NCBI RefSeq assembly: GCF_014640555.1
Contig: NZ_BMHE01000014.1
Location: 1-64,000, forward strand
Source of the DNA: Paenibacillus marchantiophytorum
GTDB lineage: Bacteria > Bacillota > Bacilli > Paenibacillales > NBRC-103111
Length of the DNA stretch: 64,000 nt
Direction: 5' to 3'
Shown: piece after piece, positions 46,996 to 56,901 of the stretch
Layout: every line of letters begins with the position of its first letter
How positions within the stretch are numbered: the first letter of the stretch is position 1
Program-made: the position numbers and the translations under genes
Notes under the pieces: model-generated
Told to the model about the DNA's origin: nothing
Databases searched by the model: none
The model's input: the letters and a program-made list of their open reading frames with translations, nothing else

Positions 46996-47154
46996 TAAAT
47001 CTTGAACATCTCGTTTCATATTAAGAAGCAGACAGGGCAGACGGTGATAAACTATATACAGAAGGAACGAGTGGAAAAAACGAAGAAGCTACTCAAGCAT
47101 ATTGGCATGACGCCTAAACAGTACCGTTCCATGTTGCAAACGGAGTGTTTATGA
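46996..47154 (+). pseudogene. AraC-family regulator relic with internal deletion
   Basis: The plus strand reads ISFHIKKQTGQTVINYIQ, KERVEKTKKLLKHIGMTPKQ and YRSMLQTECL. The first part matches the first helix-turn-helix of AraC proteins and the end matches the second. The roughly 30 residues between (from KKLL to KKHIGMTP) are gone. The N-terminal domain is absent. From 46535 to 46995 I see no other gene. Confidence 0.65.
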
Positions 47155-47289
47155 AACGGAATATAGCTAGTAACGGGGAAAAATGCTCAACGGCGCTGTT
47201 AATCATTTGAATCGTAATAGAGAAACTCTCGAGAACCCCGATCGATGTCACTTTTGTTGAAAATTTCCTCCAATCGTATGCCGGTGAAT

Positions 47290-47785
47290 CACCGACCGTC
47301 CACTACTAGTACGCATGGATGCCGGCAATGACAGCGCAGAAAATCTGAAAGTATGTCGCCATCTGAACGTCGAATGCATCATCAAAGCAATTATCGCAAG
47401 CCGCCGAAGGAGACCTAGCTTCGCATCTCCGAAACGGCGGGGATCGCTCGTGAACAAAGAGAAGGCAAAATGTGTATTTAGGCTTCATGGAATTTCCGAA
47501 GAAAGGATTAGATTGCCCACTGCAGCAGGCATTTCACGTCATTTACTATACGATCGACAGGCAAGTGTTGTTGCTTCCGGAAACAGAAGTTAGCGTTTAC
47601 TGGACGACCCTCACTTGCGCTCCGTGGCGTGTCATTAAACTGTACCGAGATCACGGGACCAGCGAGCAATATCATAGTGAACTTAAAACCGATCTTGTCT
47701 TTCACGCTGAAATTTTCGCACAGACTTTCTTCGCCTGATTGGGCAAGAAAGTCTGCACGAAAACGACTCGCCGATTAGAAAAAAC
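47290..47785 (+). mobile_element. IS1380-family transposase relic A
   Basis: Readable pieces are MDAGNDSAENLKV (catalytic Asp region), a short middle part and LYRDHGTSEQYHSELKTDL, all typical of IS1380 transposases, in changing frames. The segment that should follow (ERLPSGK in the family) has been lost and the piece ends at LGKKVCT-like sequence. A related relic lies in the opposite orientation at 50463-50880. Confidence 0.75.
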
Positions 47786-48097
47786 GTTCAGTGCCGCAGC
47801 ATATGTACAGTGATTCAAACCGTTTGACTTTCGGTGACATCAGTCCATAGTTTCCGGTCATCGAGCGAGTATACCGAGCCTATACTTGATGAAAATCACC
47901 AACCTCTTCTTCATTTCAACACGTCCGTGAATTTTACAACGAATACTACATTTGGATGGCAGCCTGAAAAGCTGTCACGGAACATTTACTCACCCTAAAA
48001 TGAAACTTAATGCTACCTTAAATTCCTGAAAGAAGTCGAAATATCGTAAACCGTTATGTTTGTCAACAATTTCCCCACAATTGCCAACTGGAACTTT
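47786..48097. other. Intergenic segment
   Basis: About 310 bases between the IS1380 relic and the deacetylase gene. I see no gene or clear terminator. Confidence 0.4.
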
Positions 48098-49243
48098 TTA
48101 ATTCAATTGAAATCTTCTGGTTTCTTTCACGTATTTTATCTTTCGAGTAACGAGTCGTTGCAGATCACCTAAATCAATATAAGTTTTGTGATCCTTAGTA
48201 ACGAGTGATCTATCAAATATAATCGTTTGCTCTTCGAGTTGTTCGACAAGTTCGGCTCGGTTCGAATTCCTAATCAGCCACTTTCGATGGTCGATTTCCA
48301 GAATAAGCGAATGGTCAGGAGTTGGAGTTACCTTACCATCCAACTGCTGTACAATATCTCGTAAAGGTATTTCGTTAAATGGAGGATCAAAACAGGGTAT
48401 GGCATTAATAATATTATTTTTTAAAGTCTCGGGAGTTACCCATGGGCTACCTGCATTAATGCGAGGTAATTTCATCTTGTCATTTTGTCGGTCAACTAAA
48501 CCTTGTTGAACAGTAAAAGCATAGCGAATCCCCTCTTGACGAAGGATTGGAATCAAGGTATCGTCATAGTCACCGTATGGATATGCCATTGAGTCCACCT
48601 CATTAGACTGTAGGGAGCCCAGCTTCTCCCTGCATGCCGCTGTATCTGACTTAATACGGAAGTGGTAGTCGTACTCGCTCTCTTTGACCCCGTTGATCAC
48701 CAATCGTTGGGTCAGATAAGAATACCCATCTACTTTTCGATGCAGGTTATCGGTATGGCACTGGAATACAAAACTTCGGTCCGTCACGCCTCTAATATCG
48801 GATGAAGTTAAATAAGTTGCCTTACCTTCTGAAGGATTGGTGAGAAAATGGGTAATTATAAAATTGATGGCAGGAATTTTTTCTTGAGTCAAAATAAGTT
48901 GAGCTGATTTAACAAAACTGCTGTACCCGTCATCGAAAGTAACGAGTACAGCATTTGGGGGCACCTCTCCCCCGGCAAGGAAGTGTTTGAATTGTTCGTA
49001 TTTGATAAATGTAAACCCTTGGGTTCTTAAGTAATCTAATTGCGAACGAAATTGTGCAATGGTGATTGTAATGGGATTTTGCAAAAGATCGTCGATATTG
49101 TGATATGCTAGAACAGCTACACGGTTACTATAAAACACTTTTTCCTTTTTTATTACTCCTAAATAAGTTGAGGTGAATATAAGCAAAAGAATTCCTAACC
49201 CCATTGCCCATAATAGATATGACTTTCTTTTTATAACAATCAT
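48098..49243 (-). CDS. Membrane-anchored polysaccharide deacetylase with Cu-amine-oxidase-like tail
   Basis: This is a protein of about 381 residues. An uncleaved N-terminal signal anchor (LLWAMGLGILLLIFTSTYLGV) is followed by a NodB-type deacetylase domain. VLAYHNIDDLL, VLVTFDDGYSSF (catalytic Asp pair) and SMAYPYGDYDD are motifs shared with IcaB/PgaB-type N-deacetylases. The final 80 residues (TPDHSLILEIDHRKWLIRNS, TYIDLGDLQRLVT) resemble the small copper-amine-oxidase-like domain of Bacilli surface proteins. ATG 49243 is chosen as the first after the GGGAG site. It probably trims N-acetyl groups from a surface glycan. It is the only intact gene in this decayed stretch. Confidence 0.87.
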   Translation of the reverse strand: MIVIKRKSYLLWAMGLGILLLIFTSTYLGVIKKEKVFYSNRVAVLAYHNIDDLLQNPITITIAQFRSQLDYLRTQGFTFIKYEQFKHFLAGGEVPPNAVLVTFDDGYSSFVKSAQLILTQEKIPAINFIITHFLTNPSEGKATYLTSSDIRGVTDRSFVFQCHTDNLHRKVDGYSYLTQRLVINGVKESEYDYHFRIKSDTAACREKLGSLQSNEVDSMAYPYGDYDDTLIPILRQEGIRYAFTVQQGLVDRQNDKMKLPRINAGSPWVTPETLKNNIINAIPCFDPPFNEIPLRDIVQQLDGKVTPTPDHSLILEIDHRKWLIRNSNRAELVEQLEEQTIIFDRSLVTKDHKTYIDLGDLQRLVTRKIKYVKETRRFQLN

Positions 49244-49279
49244 AATCAATGCTACTCCCGTGTAATTCTTGATGGTCAT

Positions 49280-49834
49280 TCGAAGCTGTTCAAGAATGAA
49301 CTTCCAGATAGATTTACTGGATTATTTTAGAAATCTTCCTTGCATTAATGAAAATCCTAATCCTGTCAAGAAGTTTTCCACATAGATCTCCTCAAACAAT
49401 TAAGCTGCATAAGCCAAATATCCAATCCCATTAATTATCTGAAACCGATTGGTTTCCATCATTTTTTTGATTTCTAGTATTCTCACTTAAAAAAGAAAAA
49501 AGGGCTAGACTCTTTAGTAGAATGGTGTTTGTCGAGAACATCACCTACTAGGTGGAGTCTACAACATCTGTAAGTAAAATTAATATCTCGATTTCGAGCA
49601 ACGATAAGTCGTAAGACTCACAATGGCTCTATTTATCAAGTAGTTTAATCGAAACTTCGCCTAACTCAATGCCTACAACATTCGGCATATCGTTATGCAA
49701 AATTGATTTGTTTCTTAATCAAGTCTGCCGCAAAATTGTTGATAAGATCATATTTGTATTTTGTAAATTTGTAGTGATTCGGAAATTATTGATTGCTTCA
49801 TATTCAAATGCTGTAATACTGCTCCCTTAATTGA
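49280..49834. other. Intergenic segment with a long imperfect inverted repeat
   Basis: It has no gene. At 49506-49561 the arms TAGACTCTTTAGTAG-ATGGTGTT and AACATCACCTACTAGGTGGAGTCTA fold into a long stem with two small bulges around the loop TGTCGAG. On the minus strand a short frame near 49640-49700 reads MPNVVGIELGEVSIKLLDK and stops. Confidence 0.5.
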
Positions 49835-50235
49835 TCAGTTTCTGATGTTTTCCCCTCCTTTTTTAGCTTTGAAATAACTATACGCCCCCTCCAATTTCTT
49901 CAAATCAGCAGAATCGATAGTCTTAGGCAAGCCTATCTTTACTTCCTGAAGGGATGGAAACTCCTCGTGTTTACCGAGATTGTCTCCATACTGTCTCCAT
50001 AATTTATGAATTTCAAATTTCATCTTGCAACACTTATGTCTTTGATTAAAAAAGAATGCTTCCATTTTCAACACGTCAGAGTCGCTGATCGATTTTGAAA
50101 AAGACTGTCTTTCCTCATTAAATGGACTTACAAGGAGTTATACGAACTGATTCTTTCTGTGAAACTGGCATAATCTGTACTTCGTGATATCCGAATCGTT
50201 TTTTGTTAAAAAGGTTATTTTTTTCCTCCTTGTCA
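49835..50235 (-). pseudogene. Secreted coiled-coil repeat protein, decayed copy
   Basis: A remnant of the gene at 58428-59318. After AAGGAGG the signal-peptide part is mostly lost. IMPVSQKESVRITPC, then in another frame NEERQSFSKSISDSD, then LGKHEEFPSLQEVK and DSADLKKLEG, align with one repeat unit of the intact protein. The end carries a stop after GGENIRN. Confidence 0.8.
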
Positions 50236-50270
50236 CAATATTAACGACATGATGAACAATTATGTTGCAA

Positions 50271-50435
50271 CTATTCTTTTAAAATCGATGGCTTCTTGTT
50301 TCTATCTAATACGAATCGCTTCCATGACCGAGGTACATTAATAAGGAGATCTTTCCAGTCTGATAGGAAGGTTGGAACAACTCGAGAAAGATAAGAGACA
50401 GAGAAGGATTTAATCGAAGCCAGATGAACCACAGT
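50271..50435 (-). pseudogene. Relic of GerA-type subunit A C-terminus
   Basis: On the minus strand VVHLASIKSFSVSYLSRVVP followed by TFLSDWKDLLINVPRSWK matches the C-terminus of the intact receptor subunit (VHLASIKSFGVPYLSPVAP, TFLTDWKDFLVRVP) near 13075-13180. It abuts the IS1380 relic directly at about 50450, so the IS or a recombination there cut the gene. Confidence 0.75.
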
Positions 50436-50462
50436 AACCAGTACACCACCTGAACCCGTGAC

Positions 50463-50880
50463 GTCGGCGAGTCGCTTTCGCGCAGACTTTCTTGCCCGAT
50501 CAGGCGAAGAACATTATACGCGAAAATTCCGGCGTGCAATACAAGATCATTTGTAGTAATTTTGCCTGCGGGAAGTCGTTCGATATCCCGATTGGTTTTA
50601 AGCTCATTATGAAATTACTCGCTGATCCCGTGATCGGTACAGTTCAATGACACGCCACGGAGCGCAAGCACATGTCGTACAATAGACGCTAACTTCTGTT
50701 ACCGGAATTAACAACACTTGCCCGTCCCTGTCGATCGTACGGTAAATGACGTGATATATTGCCGCAGTGAGCAATCGAATCCTTTCTCCGGAAATTCCAA
50801 GAAGCCTACATACTCGATTTTACCTTCGCGTTATTCACAAGCGATTCCCGACGTTTCAGTGATGCGAAGCCAGGTCTCCT
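50463..50880 (-). mobile_element. IS1380-family transposase relic B
   Basis: Readable family blocks on the minus strand include the VSVYC...CAPWRVIELYRSR region, HNELKTNRDIERLPAGKITTND and HAGIFAYNVLRLIGQESL, across several frames. This is the C-terminal half of an IS1380 transposase, opposite in direction to relic A. Confidence 0.8.
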
Positions 50881-51076
50881 TCTGTTGCATCGAAGATTGG
50901 CTTTGTTGGCATCTCCGACCGCACATGGAGCAGCTGCATCGCATCCGCAAGGGCAGACCATATTGGTATATCCGCACAGCTTAACTTGAGTTGTGTGTAA
51001 TTGAGCAGGGTCTCTGATCACTATTCTCTCGTATGCACAAAGAGCGCTCCTTGTTTGTCGGGCGCTCTTCTGCTTG

Positions 51077-54000
51077 CTATAGCATCGCCAGGATGCTTGG
51101 ATCTTTCATTTTGCTGTCTTCTGCCAGCAACAGCAGCTTGGACATAATTTCCGCTGTGCGCGGATCGCTGTCGACGAACGGCAGGAACAGGCGGCCGCGA
51201 CTCTGAGAATGAACAGGCAGAATGGTAAGCGCTCCTGTCCCTTTTTTATGCACGATGCCTGAGCCCATATGGACGGTGTATTCGCCAAGTTTGCCTGCAA
51301 CATGCGCATGGGAGCCTTCCAGCCGCACATTGTCGACCTTCAGCAGCATGAGCAGCTCTTGGGCAATCGCGATGCGCATTTCCACGGTCGAATGGCTGGC
51401 TTCCGGATCGACGCCGCCGGCGTGAGCTACGCTGACGATGAGGTCGATGTCGCGCATCACTTCCGAGAAAATAACCGGCGGCACTTCCGCCAGCTTGACC
51501 TCTTCCATCGTCTCGCGGTTGAAGAACTGCACCGTCTCTAAGGTTGGCGGCTCAATATCGGCCGGCGTAAACCAGTCGGCCATCGCATACATGCGGGCAA
51601 TCAGGTTTTCCTTGTAGTACACCTTTTGCAGCCCTTCCTCGTAATCGACGGTCCACGTGCGGCCACGTAGTAATGCTACCGTCCGCTGAGGCTGTACCTG
51701 ATGGCCGGCGTAACGGCGGGATAGCGTAACCGCAGCAGTTTCATCGGCATTCAGACGGTAATATTCGCGAAATACCTGCTTGAATGGCTGCTTGACTTGC
51801 CGCACAAACAAGTCCCGTTGAAATTCGCTCCAACACCCGGACGCATAGAGATGAACCGGATGGGCAAGCAAAAGCTCGGCATCCGACTGCAGTGTCAGCA
51901 GGCTGCCGTCCGGCTGGCGCAGCGTGAATGTGTCCGCCCCTTGGTCCGGCTCCTGCAAATATCCGATAATGCCTTCCCCTGTCTCCGCCCCTGCCGCATC
52001 CATCCAAACGAGATGGCGCACGAGCGGCGCAATGACCGGATTGCGAATGATCGCCCCAAGCTCTTGCGCGGTGAAGCGCGTGCCATTTTCCATCGCCTGC
52101 TCGAAGCTGAGCTTCGCGCGGGCATACTGATCCTTGAGCTCCTTTTGCGTCTCTTTCATGGCCAATACAAACTCATCCTTGAGCAAGGCACCCGGTACGC
52201 TCTTCTGAGCTTTACCGCCCTTCTCAACCTTCAGATCCACTTGACCTTCATCATCAATTTCCAGCCAAAGCTTCGTGCCATTCCTATCTTGCGGGTAAAA
52301 ATAAACCGCAATTTCTTCGATTTTTTCAGTTTCAAGATCCCAGGTCATCCGATTGACATCACCATATCTCGCATTGCGCGCCAAATTTTCGAGGGCTATG
52401 GCGCTGGCCTTTCCTTCGCTTTCGCGACGCTGAGCGCCGAAATGCTTGCTTGCTTTCAGGAACTGCTGGATAAACTCATACCGCTCCAGCACTTCCCGCT
52501 TGTCTCCGGCCGCGATTGGCAGCAAAGCATAGCTGAGCAGCTTATCCTTATTTCGAGCAGAGCGGATACCCTCCACCAGCTCCTGCTTATCCAGTTTCCC
52601 TAAGGTGGCATCGGCGAACAGCTGCGCGCGGCGGTGTGAATTGCCGCCATCGGTAATATATTTGGCGCAGCTATATAGCAGGTCAAATCGATCTGCGCCG
52701 AGCGTTTCATAAGCGCTTCTGAACCAATCTCCGTCGAAGGCGCCGTCATTGAAGCTTTGCGGACTGATCGGCGAAAAGATCGCCACTTCCGTCTCCTTCT
52801 GCGCAGTAAAGGTTTCGTTAATATGCGCGTGGAAATACCATGCCGCACTCTTCAACCCCGACCAGCCCAGGTGCTGCTGGACGATATCAACCCATTGCGG
52901 CGCATACATGGCCGCTTCCAGCAAACGCTGCTCGGTCAGACCCGTCTTTTCCAGCAATGCGGCGAGCTTTGCCGCTTCTTCGCCTTTGACGGGATAACAG
53001 CATTTCAGCAGTGAGCTGAGCACAGCCTTCTTCGTCAGGCTGCTATCGTAGACGTAACCGCGCTGGAACGTTTCCTTCCCCAGTCCGGTCAAAATCGCGA
53101 CAAAGTAGCGCATACCTTCAAATTGCTGAATCACTGACGACAGCCCCGATACATCTGTCGGCAAATCGCCGCGGCGCGATTCGATTTCGACAATACGGCA
53201 TACCGCCTGCTCCAATAGCGGCCTCACGTGCGGATAGCTCTCCAGCAGCGGCTTGCTCCAATTCGGATGCGTTAACATGCGGATGAAATCTTTGGCCAGG
53301 TTCCCCACCGTCATTTCACGCAGCAGGATACCGTCGCTGATCAGCCCCAGATGATGCGCACGCATATCAGAATCAACGGATAAAGTAGCGGAGTCGGCGG
53401 CGCCCTTTAACAACTTATAGCTGGCATAAGCGGTGAAGAAATATTCCGCGAATTGCTCGTCGCTTCGCATACACTGCTTTGCGCACGTCAGCCACTGCCC
53501 CAGCAGGCCCGATCCCAGAGCCGGAAGTAGGGGTCCATCTCCATCCTGCTGCCAATAAAAGGTTCCTTCATCCAGCTCCTCTCGCGGCAATATACACTGC
53601 TCAACCGTCAGCCGTGCCCGCAATGAACGGTAGATGGCCATACAAACGGTAAAGCTTTCAGTCCAGTCGACTTCATGAAACAACAGCTGAATCAACTGAT
53701 CGGTTTTATCTTTATGATTTAGCGTCCTCAGCGCCTTGTCCAGTTGCTGCGTTTTTTGCTTATCCTGCACATCCGCATAGAGCTCTGTGAACCATTGCTT
53801 TTCTGCGGTATCGCTGATAGTATGGTTCTCACTTCCGAACATGAAGATCAGCATACGCATCGGCGTCAGCTGCAAATCCCGCGTAGCCTGCCGCCATACC
53901 TCCGGCAACGGGTAGCTGTCCAGCATATCCTCATCAGCTTCTGCGCCATCGGCTTTTTTTACTTTGGCTAGTCTGTACGTCTGATTGCCAAGCAGTACCT

Positions 54001-56146
54001 TCTCGTAGTGGTGGCCGTAATCCTGCCCTTCATACTCATAATTGTAATACTCCTCAATGAGCGCTTCAAAATGCCGATAAATTGCCGCAACATCCTCCAG
54101 CCGCCACGCCGCATACTGCTTCACATATTCCGCTTCCCGCTCGGCTTGTTGCCTATCCGAAGCGTCGACCAGCTCCGGATGATCGAATTTGGGCGGTATC
54201 GCCAACCTCTCATTCACATCATACAAGCCGAAGCCATTCTCGGCGCCATCGTTCGTATTTGCAGCATGCAGCAGCTTATCGATCAGCACCTGCTCCTGTG
54301 CACTAGCAAGCCCCTTCTCATGCAGTGATTGAACATGGGCCCGCACTTGCGGATAAAGCGCTTGCCGCTGCGCATCATGCTGCAAGAATTCGGCTATCGC
54401 AAGCCCGGCCAGCCGCTGCTGTTCATTCGAGCTTGACAAGAGCTTATCCGCCGCGAGCAGCAGCTCCTCATCGGTCTGCTGCATGAGCAGCGTAATGCAG
54501 GCTTGGCGCAGGGTGCCTGTCTTTAGCTTCAATAAAGCAATAATTTTGTCCAGTTCGGCATCGGCAAGCGCCGATTGCCCGAGCAGCTTAATCGCAGCCT
54601 CGCGGTTGTTTGTGCTTTTATCATTCAACGCTTGCAGCAAATACTCGCGATGTTTTCCGGAGGAGCCGGCAGATCCGATCAAATTAACCAGCAAACCGTA
54701 CCGCAGATTTGAGCTCATCCGATCGCTGCAATCTATCAACTGCTCAATCATTGCCGCATCGCGATCATAGGCCGCGAGCGTCATCATGCGCCGCAATAGT
54801 TCATCAGCATCTAACGTTGCCACCGCCCAAGGGAATACACTCTCCTTAAAGGTTTTCGTCTCATTGATCTGCTTCAGCGACTGCAATAAAGCATTGAACT
54901 GTACGCGCCGCTCTGCAAGATCCTCGCTGATCGGAGAATTGCTCAAATCGACAGCCTCGTCCCCATAATGGTAGTCGATGCGATAGTCGGCATAGATGCT
55001 GTTCATCAGCCAAGCCATCTGCTCCGGGTCATCGACTGCTGCCGGCAGATGTCCGCTTGCAATCCGATGCTGCAATTCCGGCTGGTTCAGCTGTGCCAGG
55101 AAGTATAGCGAAGCCAGTTTCTTATATCTGGCACCGTCCCTCAGCACGCGCTGAATGCGCGTTTTGGCTTCGCCAATATCATAAGTCGCCGTCGCCCATA
55201 GCGAGAAATAGTAGACCAGCGTATCTTCGTTATGTTCCGCTTCCTCCCGGTAGCTCTCATCCGTCAGAGCGCGCAGGGCAAGCTCCAGACATTTGCGGAT
55301 GACTGCCGGCTTCTGATCGGTAAAGGCAAGCCCTGTCCACGTATCGAGCGCCCGGATCACCGCACTGAAGCGTTCCAAGTTATGCTCTAGCACGATTCGA
55401 ATCAAGTAGATAGCGGCCTCAACGGTTCCCTCGTCCAGACTTTCCATAATATGCTGGCGAAGGCCCTCCTGCAGCCTGGCTGCAATTAGGAGACGTCCTA
55501 GCATTTCGTAAGCTTCTACGCGATGGCTCTGCACAATGCCGCGAATCATAGGCCTTGTCAGCAGCGCCGTCTGATTTTCGCCAAACATGATGTTTCTAAG
55601 CGCCTCAATGACGGCTTTGTTGCCCATGTCGAGCTCGCGGGCGATACGATCGCCCATAATAGAGTCTTCCGGCAGAATGATACCCTGCCTCGTCAAATAA
55701 TCCTGCAAGGTGCACTCATACGCAAGAGCATTATAGTAATATGTAATTGTGTCCACAATGGCTTCCATATAATGAGCCAGATTGCGGGAACGATAGCCTT
55801 TGCGATAATAGGTCGAGGTTGAATAGGCACGCACAATGCGGCGACGCAGCAAATCCAACAGCTCTGCCCCGTTCTCCTCTCCAAACAGCAGCGCCAGCGC
55901 CGATGACAGCGGTCCCGCCCACAGCTGCTCGGAATCGTTCATTTCACTAATCGGACATGGATAGGCGCAATTCAGTTCGGCAATAAACAGCTGCTCGCGC
56001 TTTTCCTTGTTATGGTATGTGGCCGTCAAATACTCCAGTAGGCTGGAGGCTAACGGATAATGCTCATGATCCTTCTTTGTCTGCAAGTGCTCAGACAAGG
56101 CATCCAGCAGCTCACCCTTATACTCAAAATGAATACGTTCTGTCAT
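51077..56146 (-). CDS. DUF5724/DUF4132-family giant protein
   Basis: This is a 1689-residue soluble protein with no signal peptide. The N-terminal half is helical and contains HEAT-like repeats (about residues 450-620: LRYGLLVNLIGSAGSSGKHRE, NREAAIKLLGQSALADAEL). Residues about 1280-1560 match the DUF4132 region (ENLARNARYGDVNRMTWDLE, GTKLWLEIDDEGQVDLKVEKG, IIRNPVIAPLVRHLVW). The last 130 residues (IDLIVSVAHAGGVDPEASHS, VEMRIAIAQELLMLLKV) are the usual closing domain. The related MolR/YehI proteins of enterobacteria have no settled function. The start ATG follows AGGAGAGAATTTAAC. A small gene 16 bases upstream on the same strand is its partner. A role in signalling or stress is possible but not shown. 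Confidence 0.85.
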   Translation of the reverse strand: MTERIHFEYKGELLDALSEHLQTKKDHEHYPLASSLLEYLTATYHNKEKREQLFIAELNCAYPCPISEMNDSEQLWAGPLSSALALLFGEENGAELLDLLRRRIVRAYSTSTYYRKGYRSRNLAHYMEAIVDTITYYYNALAYECTLQDYLTRQGIILPEDSIMGDRIARELDMGNKAVIEALRNIMFGENQTALLTRPMIRGIVQSHRVEAYEMLGRLLIAARLQEGLRQHIMESLDEGTVEAAIYLIRIVLEHNLERFSAVIRALDTWTGLAFTDQKPAVIRKCLELALRALTDESYREEAEHNEDTLVYYFSLWATATYDIGEAKTRIQRVLRDGARYKKLASLYFLAQLNQPELQHRIASGHLPAAVDDPEQMAWLMNSIYADYRIDYHYGDEAVDLSNSPISEDLAERRVQFNALLQSLKQINETKTFKESVFPWAVATLDADELLRRMMTLAAYDRDAAMIEQLIDCSDRMSSNLRYGLLVNLIGSAGSSGKHREYLLQALNDKSTNNREAAIKLLGQSALADAELDKIIALLKLKTGTLRQACITLLMQQTDEELLLAADKLLSSSNEQQRLAGLAIAEFLQHDAQRQALYPQVRAHVQSLHEKGLASAQEQVLIDKLLHAANTNDGAENGFGLYDVNERLAIPPKFDHPELVDASDRQQAEREAEYVKQYAAWRLEDVAAIYRHFEALIEEYYNYEYEGQDYGHHYEKVLLGNQTYRLAKVKKADGAEADEDMLDSYPLPEVWRQATRDLQLTPMRMLIFMFGSENHTISDTAEKQWFTELYADVQDKQKTQQLDKALRTLNHKDKTDQLIQLLFHEVDWTESFTVCMAIYRSLRARLTVEQCILPREELDEGTFYWQQDGDGPLLPALGSGLLGQWLTCAKQCMRSDEQFAEYFFTAYASYKLLKGAADSATLSVDSDMRAHHLGLISDGILLREMTVGNLAKDFIRMLTHPNWSKPLLESYPHVRPLLEQAVCRIVEIESRRGDLPTDVSGLSSVIQQFEGMRYFVAILTGLGKETFQRGYVYDSSLTKKAVLSSLLKCCYPVKGEEAAKLAALLEKTGLTEQRLLEAAMYAPQWVDIVQQHLGWSGLKSAAWYFHAHINETFTAQKETEVAIFSPISPQSFNDGAFDGDWFRSAYETLGADRFDLLYSCAKYITDGGNSHRRAQLFADATLGKLDKQELVEGIRSARNKDKLLSYALLPIAAGDKREVLERYEFIQQFLKASKHFGAQRRESEGKASAIALENLARNARYGDVNRMTWDLETEKIEEIAVYFYPQDRNGTKLWLEIDDEGQVDLKVEKGGKAQKSVPGALLKDEFVLAMKETQKELKDQYARAKLSFEQAMENGTRFTAQELGAIIRNPVIAPLVRHLVWMDAAGAETGEGIIGYLQEPDQGADTFTLRQPDGSLLTLQSDAELLLAHPVHLYASGCWSEFQRDLFVRQVKQPFKQVFREYYRLNADETAAVTLSRRYAGHQVQPQRTVALLRGRTWTVDYEEGLQKVYYKENLIARMYAMADWFTPADIEPPTLETVQFFNRETMEEVKLAEVPPVIFSEVMRDIDLIVSVAHAGGVDPEASHSTVEMRIAIAQELLMLLKVDNVRLEGSHAHVAGKLGEYTVHMGSGIVHKKGTGALTILPVHSQSRGRLFLPFVDSDPRTAEIMSKLLLLAEDSKMKDPSILAML

Positions 56147-56162
56147 GTTAAATTCTCTCCTA

Positions 56163-56582
56163 TTATCGCATCGTTCCCGTCAGCATGGTCAGTCTTATAA
56201 AGGTAAACACCGATCCGGGCGCAATCGTTAGTTGAGCCTGCAGATCCTCCACGATTGTATCATTGATTAGCACTTTGTAAATGCCGTCCTCAAATGCTTG
56301 AAAAGCCGTCTCGGCCGCAGCCGCAACATTGACTCTCCGGTCGTCATAAGCCGCCTCGAAGCCTACCTTACCGGCTTCAGCCTGCTCCTCCAATTGACCG
56401 GGACTTAAGTAAGGAAAAATAGATTGCCCGGTGCTGCGCGCGTTAAAACGCTGCACTTGATCCGTTACAATCGCTCGAATCGCATCCCCCAGACACTGCA
56501 CATCGTCAGGCAGCGACGCCTCAATGAGTTCCAGCACCGGACGCCTTTTGCCGGCCGCTTTGACTCTGAAATAGATTTGCAC
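56163..56582 (-). CDS. Small partner protein of the DUF4132 gene
   Basis: This is a 139-residue protein that I cannot place in a family. It opens QIYFRVKAAGKRRPVLELIEASLPDD and closes VLINDTIVEDLQAQLTIAPGS followed by a hydrophobic VFTFIRLTML. It is probably a compact alpha/beta fold with no membrane segment. GTG 56582 is chosen because AGGAGG lies 7 bases before it; a TTG at 56603 would start before that site. It ends 16 bases before the giant gene, so both are co-transcribed. Confidence 0.75.
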   Translation of the reverse strand: MQIYFRVKAAGKRRPVLELIEASLPDDVQCLGDAIRAIVTDQVQRFNARSTGQSIFPYLSPGQLEEQAEAGKVGFEAAYDDRRVNVAAAAETAFQAFEDGIYKVLINDTIVEDLQAQLTIAPGSVFTFIRLTMLTGTMR

Positions 56583-56901
56583 CCTTTCGCCTCCTGTCAG
56601 CAAAACTTTGCCACCCTTCGAGGGCAGCAGATTATGATATTAATAGTGTTGTAATATCATTGAATTTACTTTTTTTTACTTTTTATGTAAATAACTGACG
56701 ATTAACTATTCTCCCCCTAAAAGGCGATCCGAGTAGAATGCCCTTTAAAAGTGCTTATGCAACTTAAGATGCTAATTAAAAAGCCCACTGTATGAATTAA
56801 TTAAGTGTGGAGGTTCCTATAATTTTTTCAAATTTCCCACTCGTCGATCATACTTCTATAGCAATGACTTCATGGCTTATACTGGTAGAGGCTTCTGTCA
56901 T
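56583..56901. other. Intergenic segment
   Basis: About 320 bases, A+T-rich, holding the promoter region of the DUF4132 operon (no clear pair found). I see no gene. Confidence 0.4.

Noticed and set aside
51797..52603. Long plus-strand open frame (268 codons) opposite the DUF4132 gene
   Set aside because: It lies wholly antisense to a strongly supported gene, has no ribosome binding site and no recognisable domain; it follows from codon use of the real gene.
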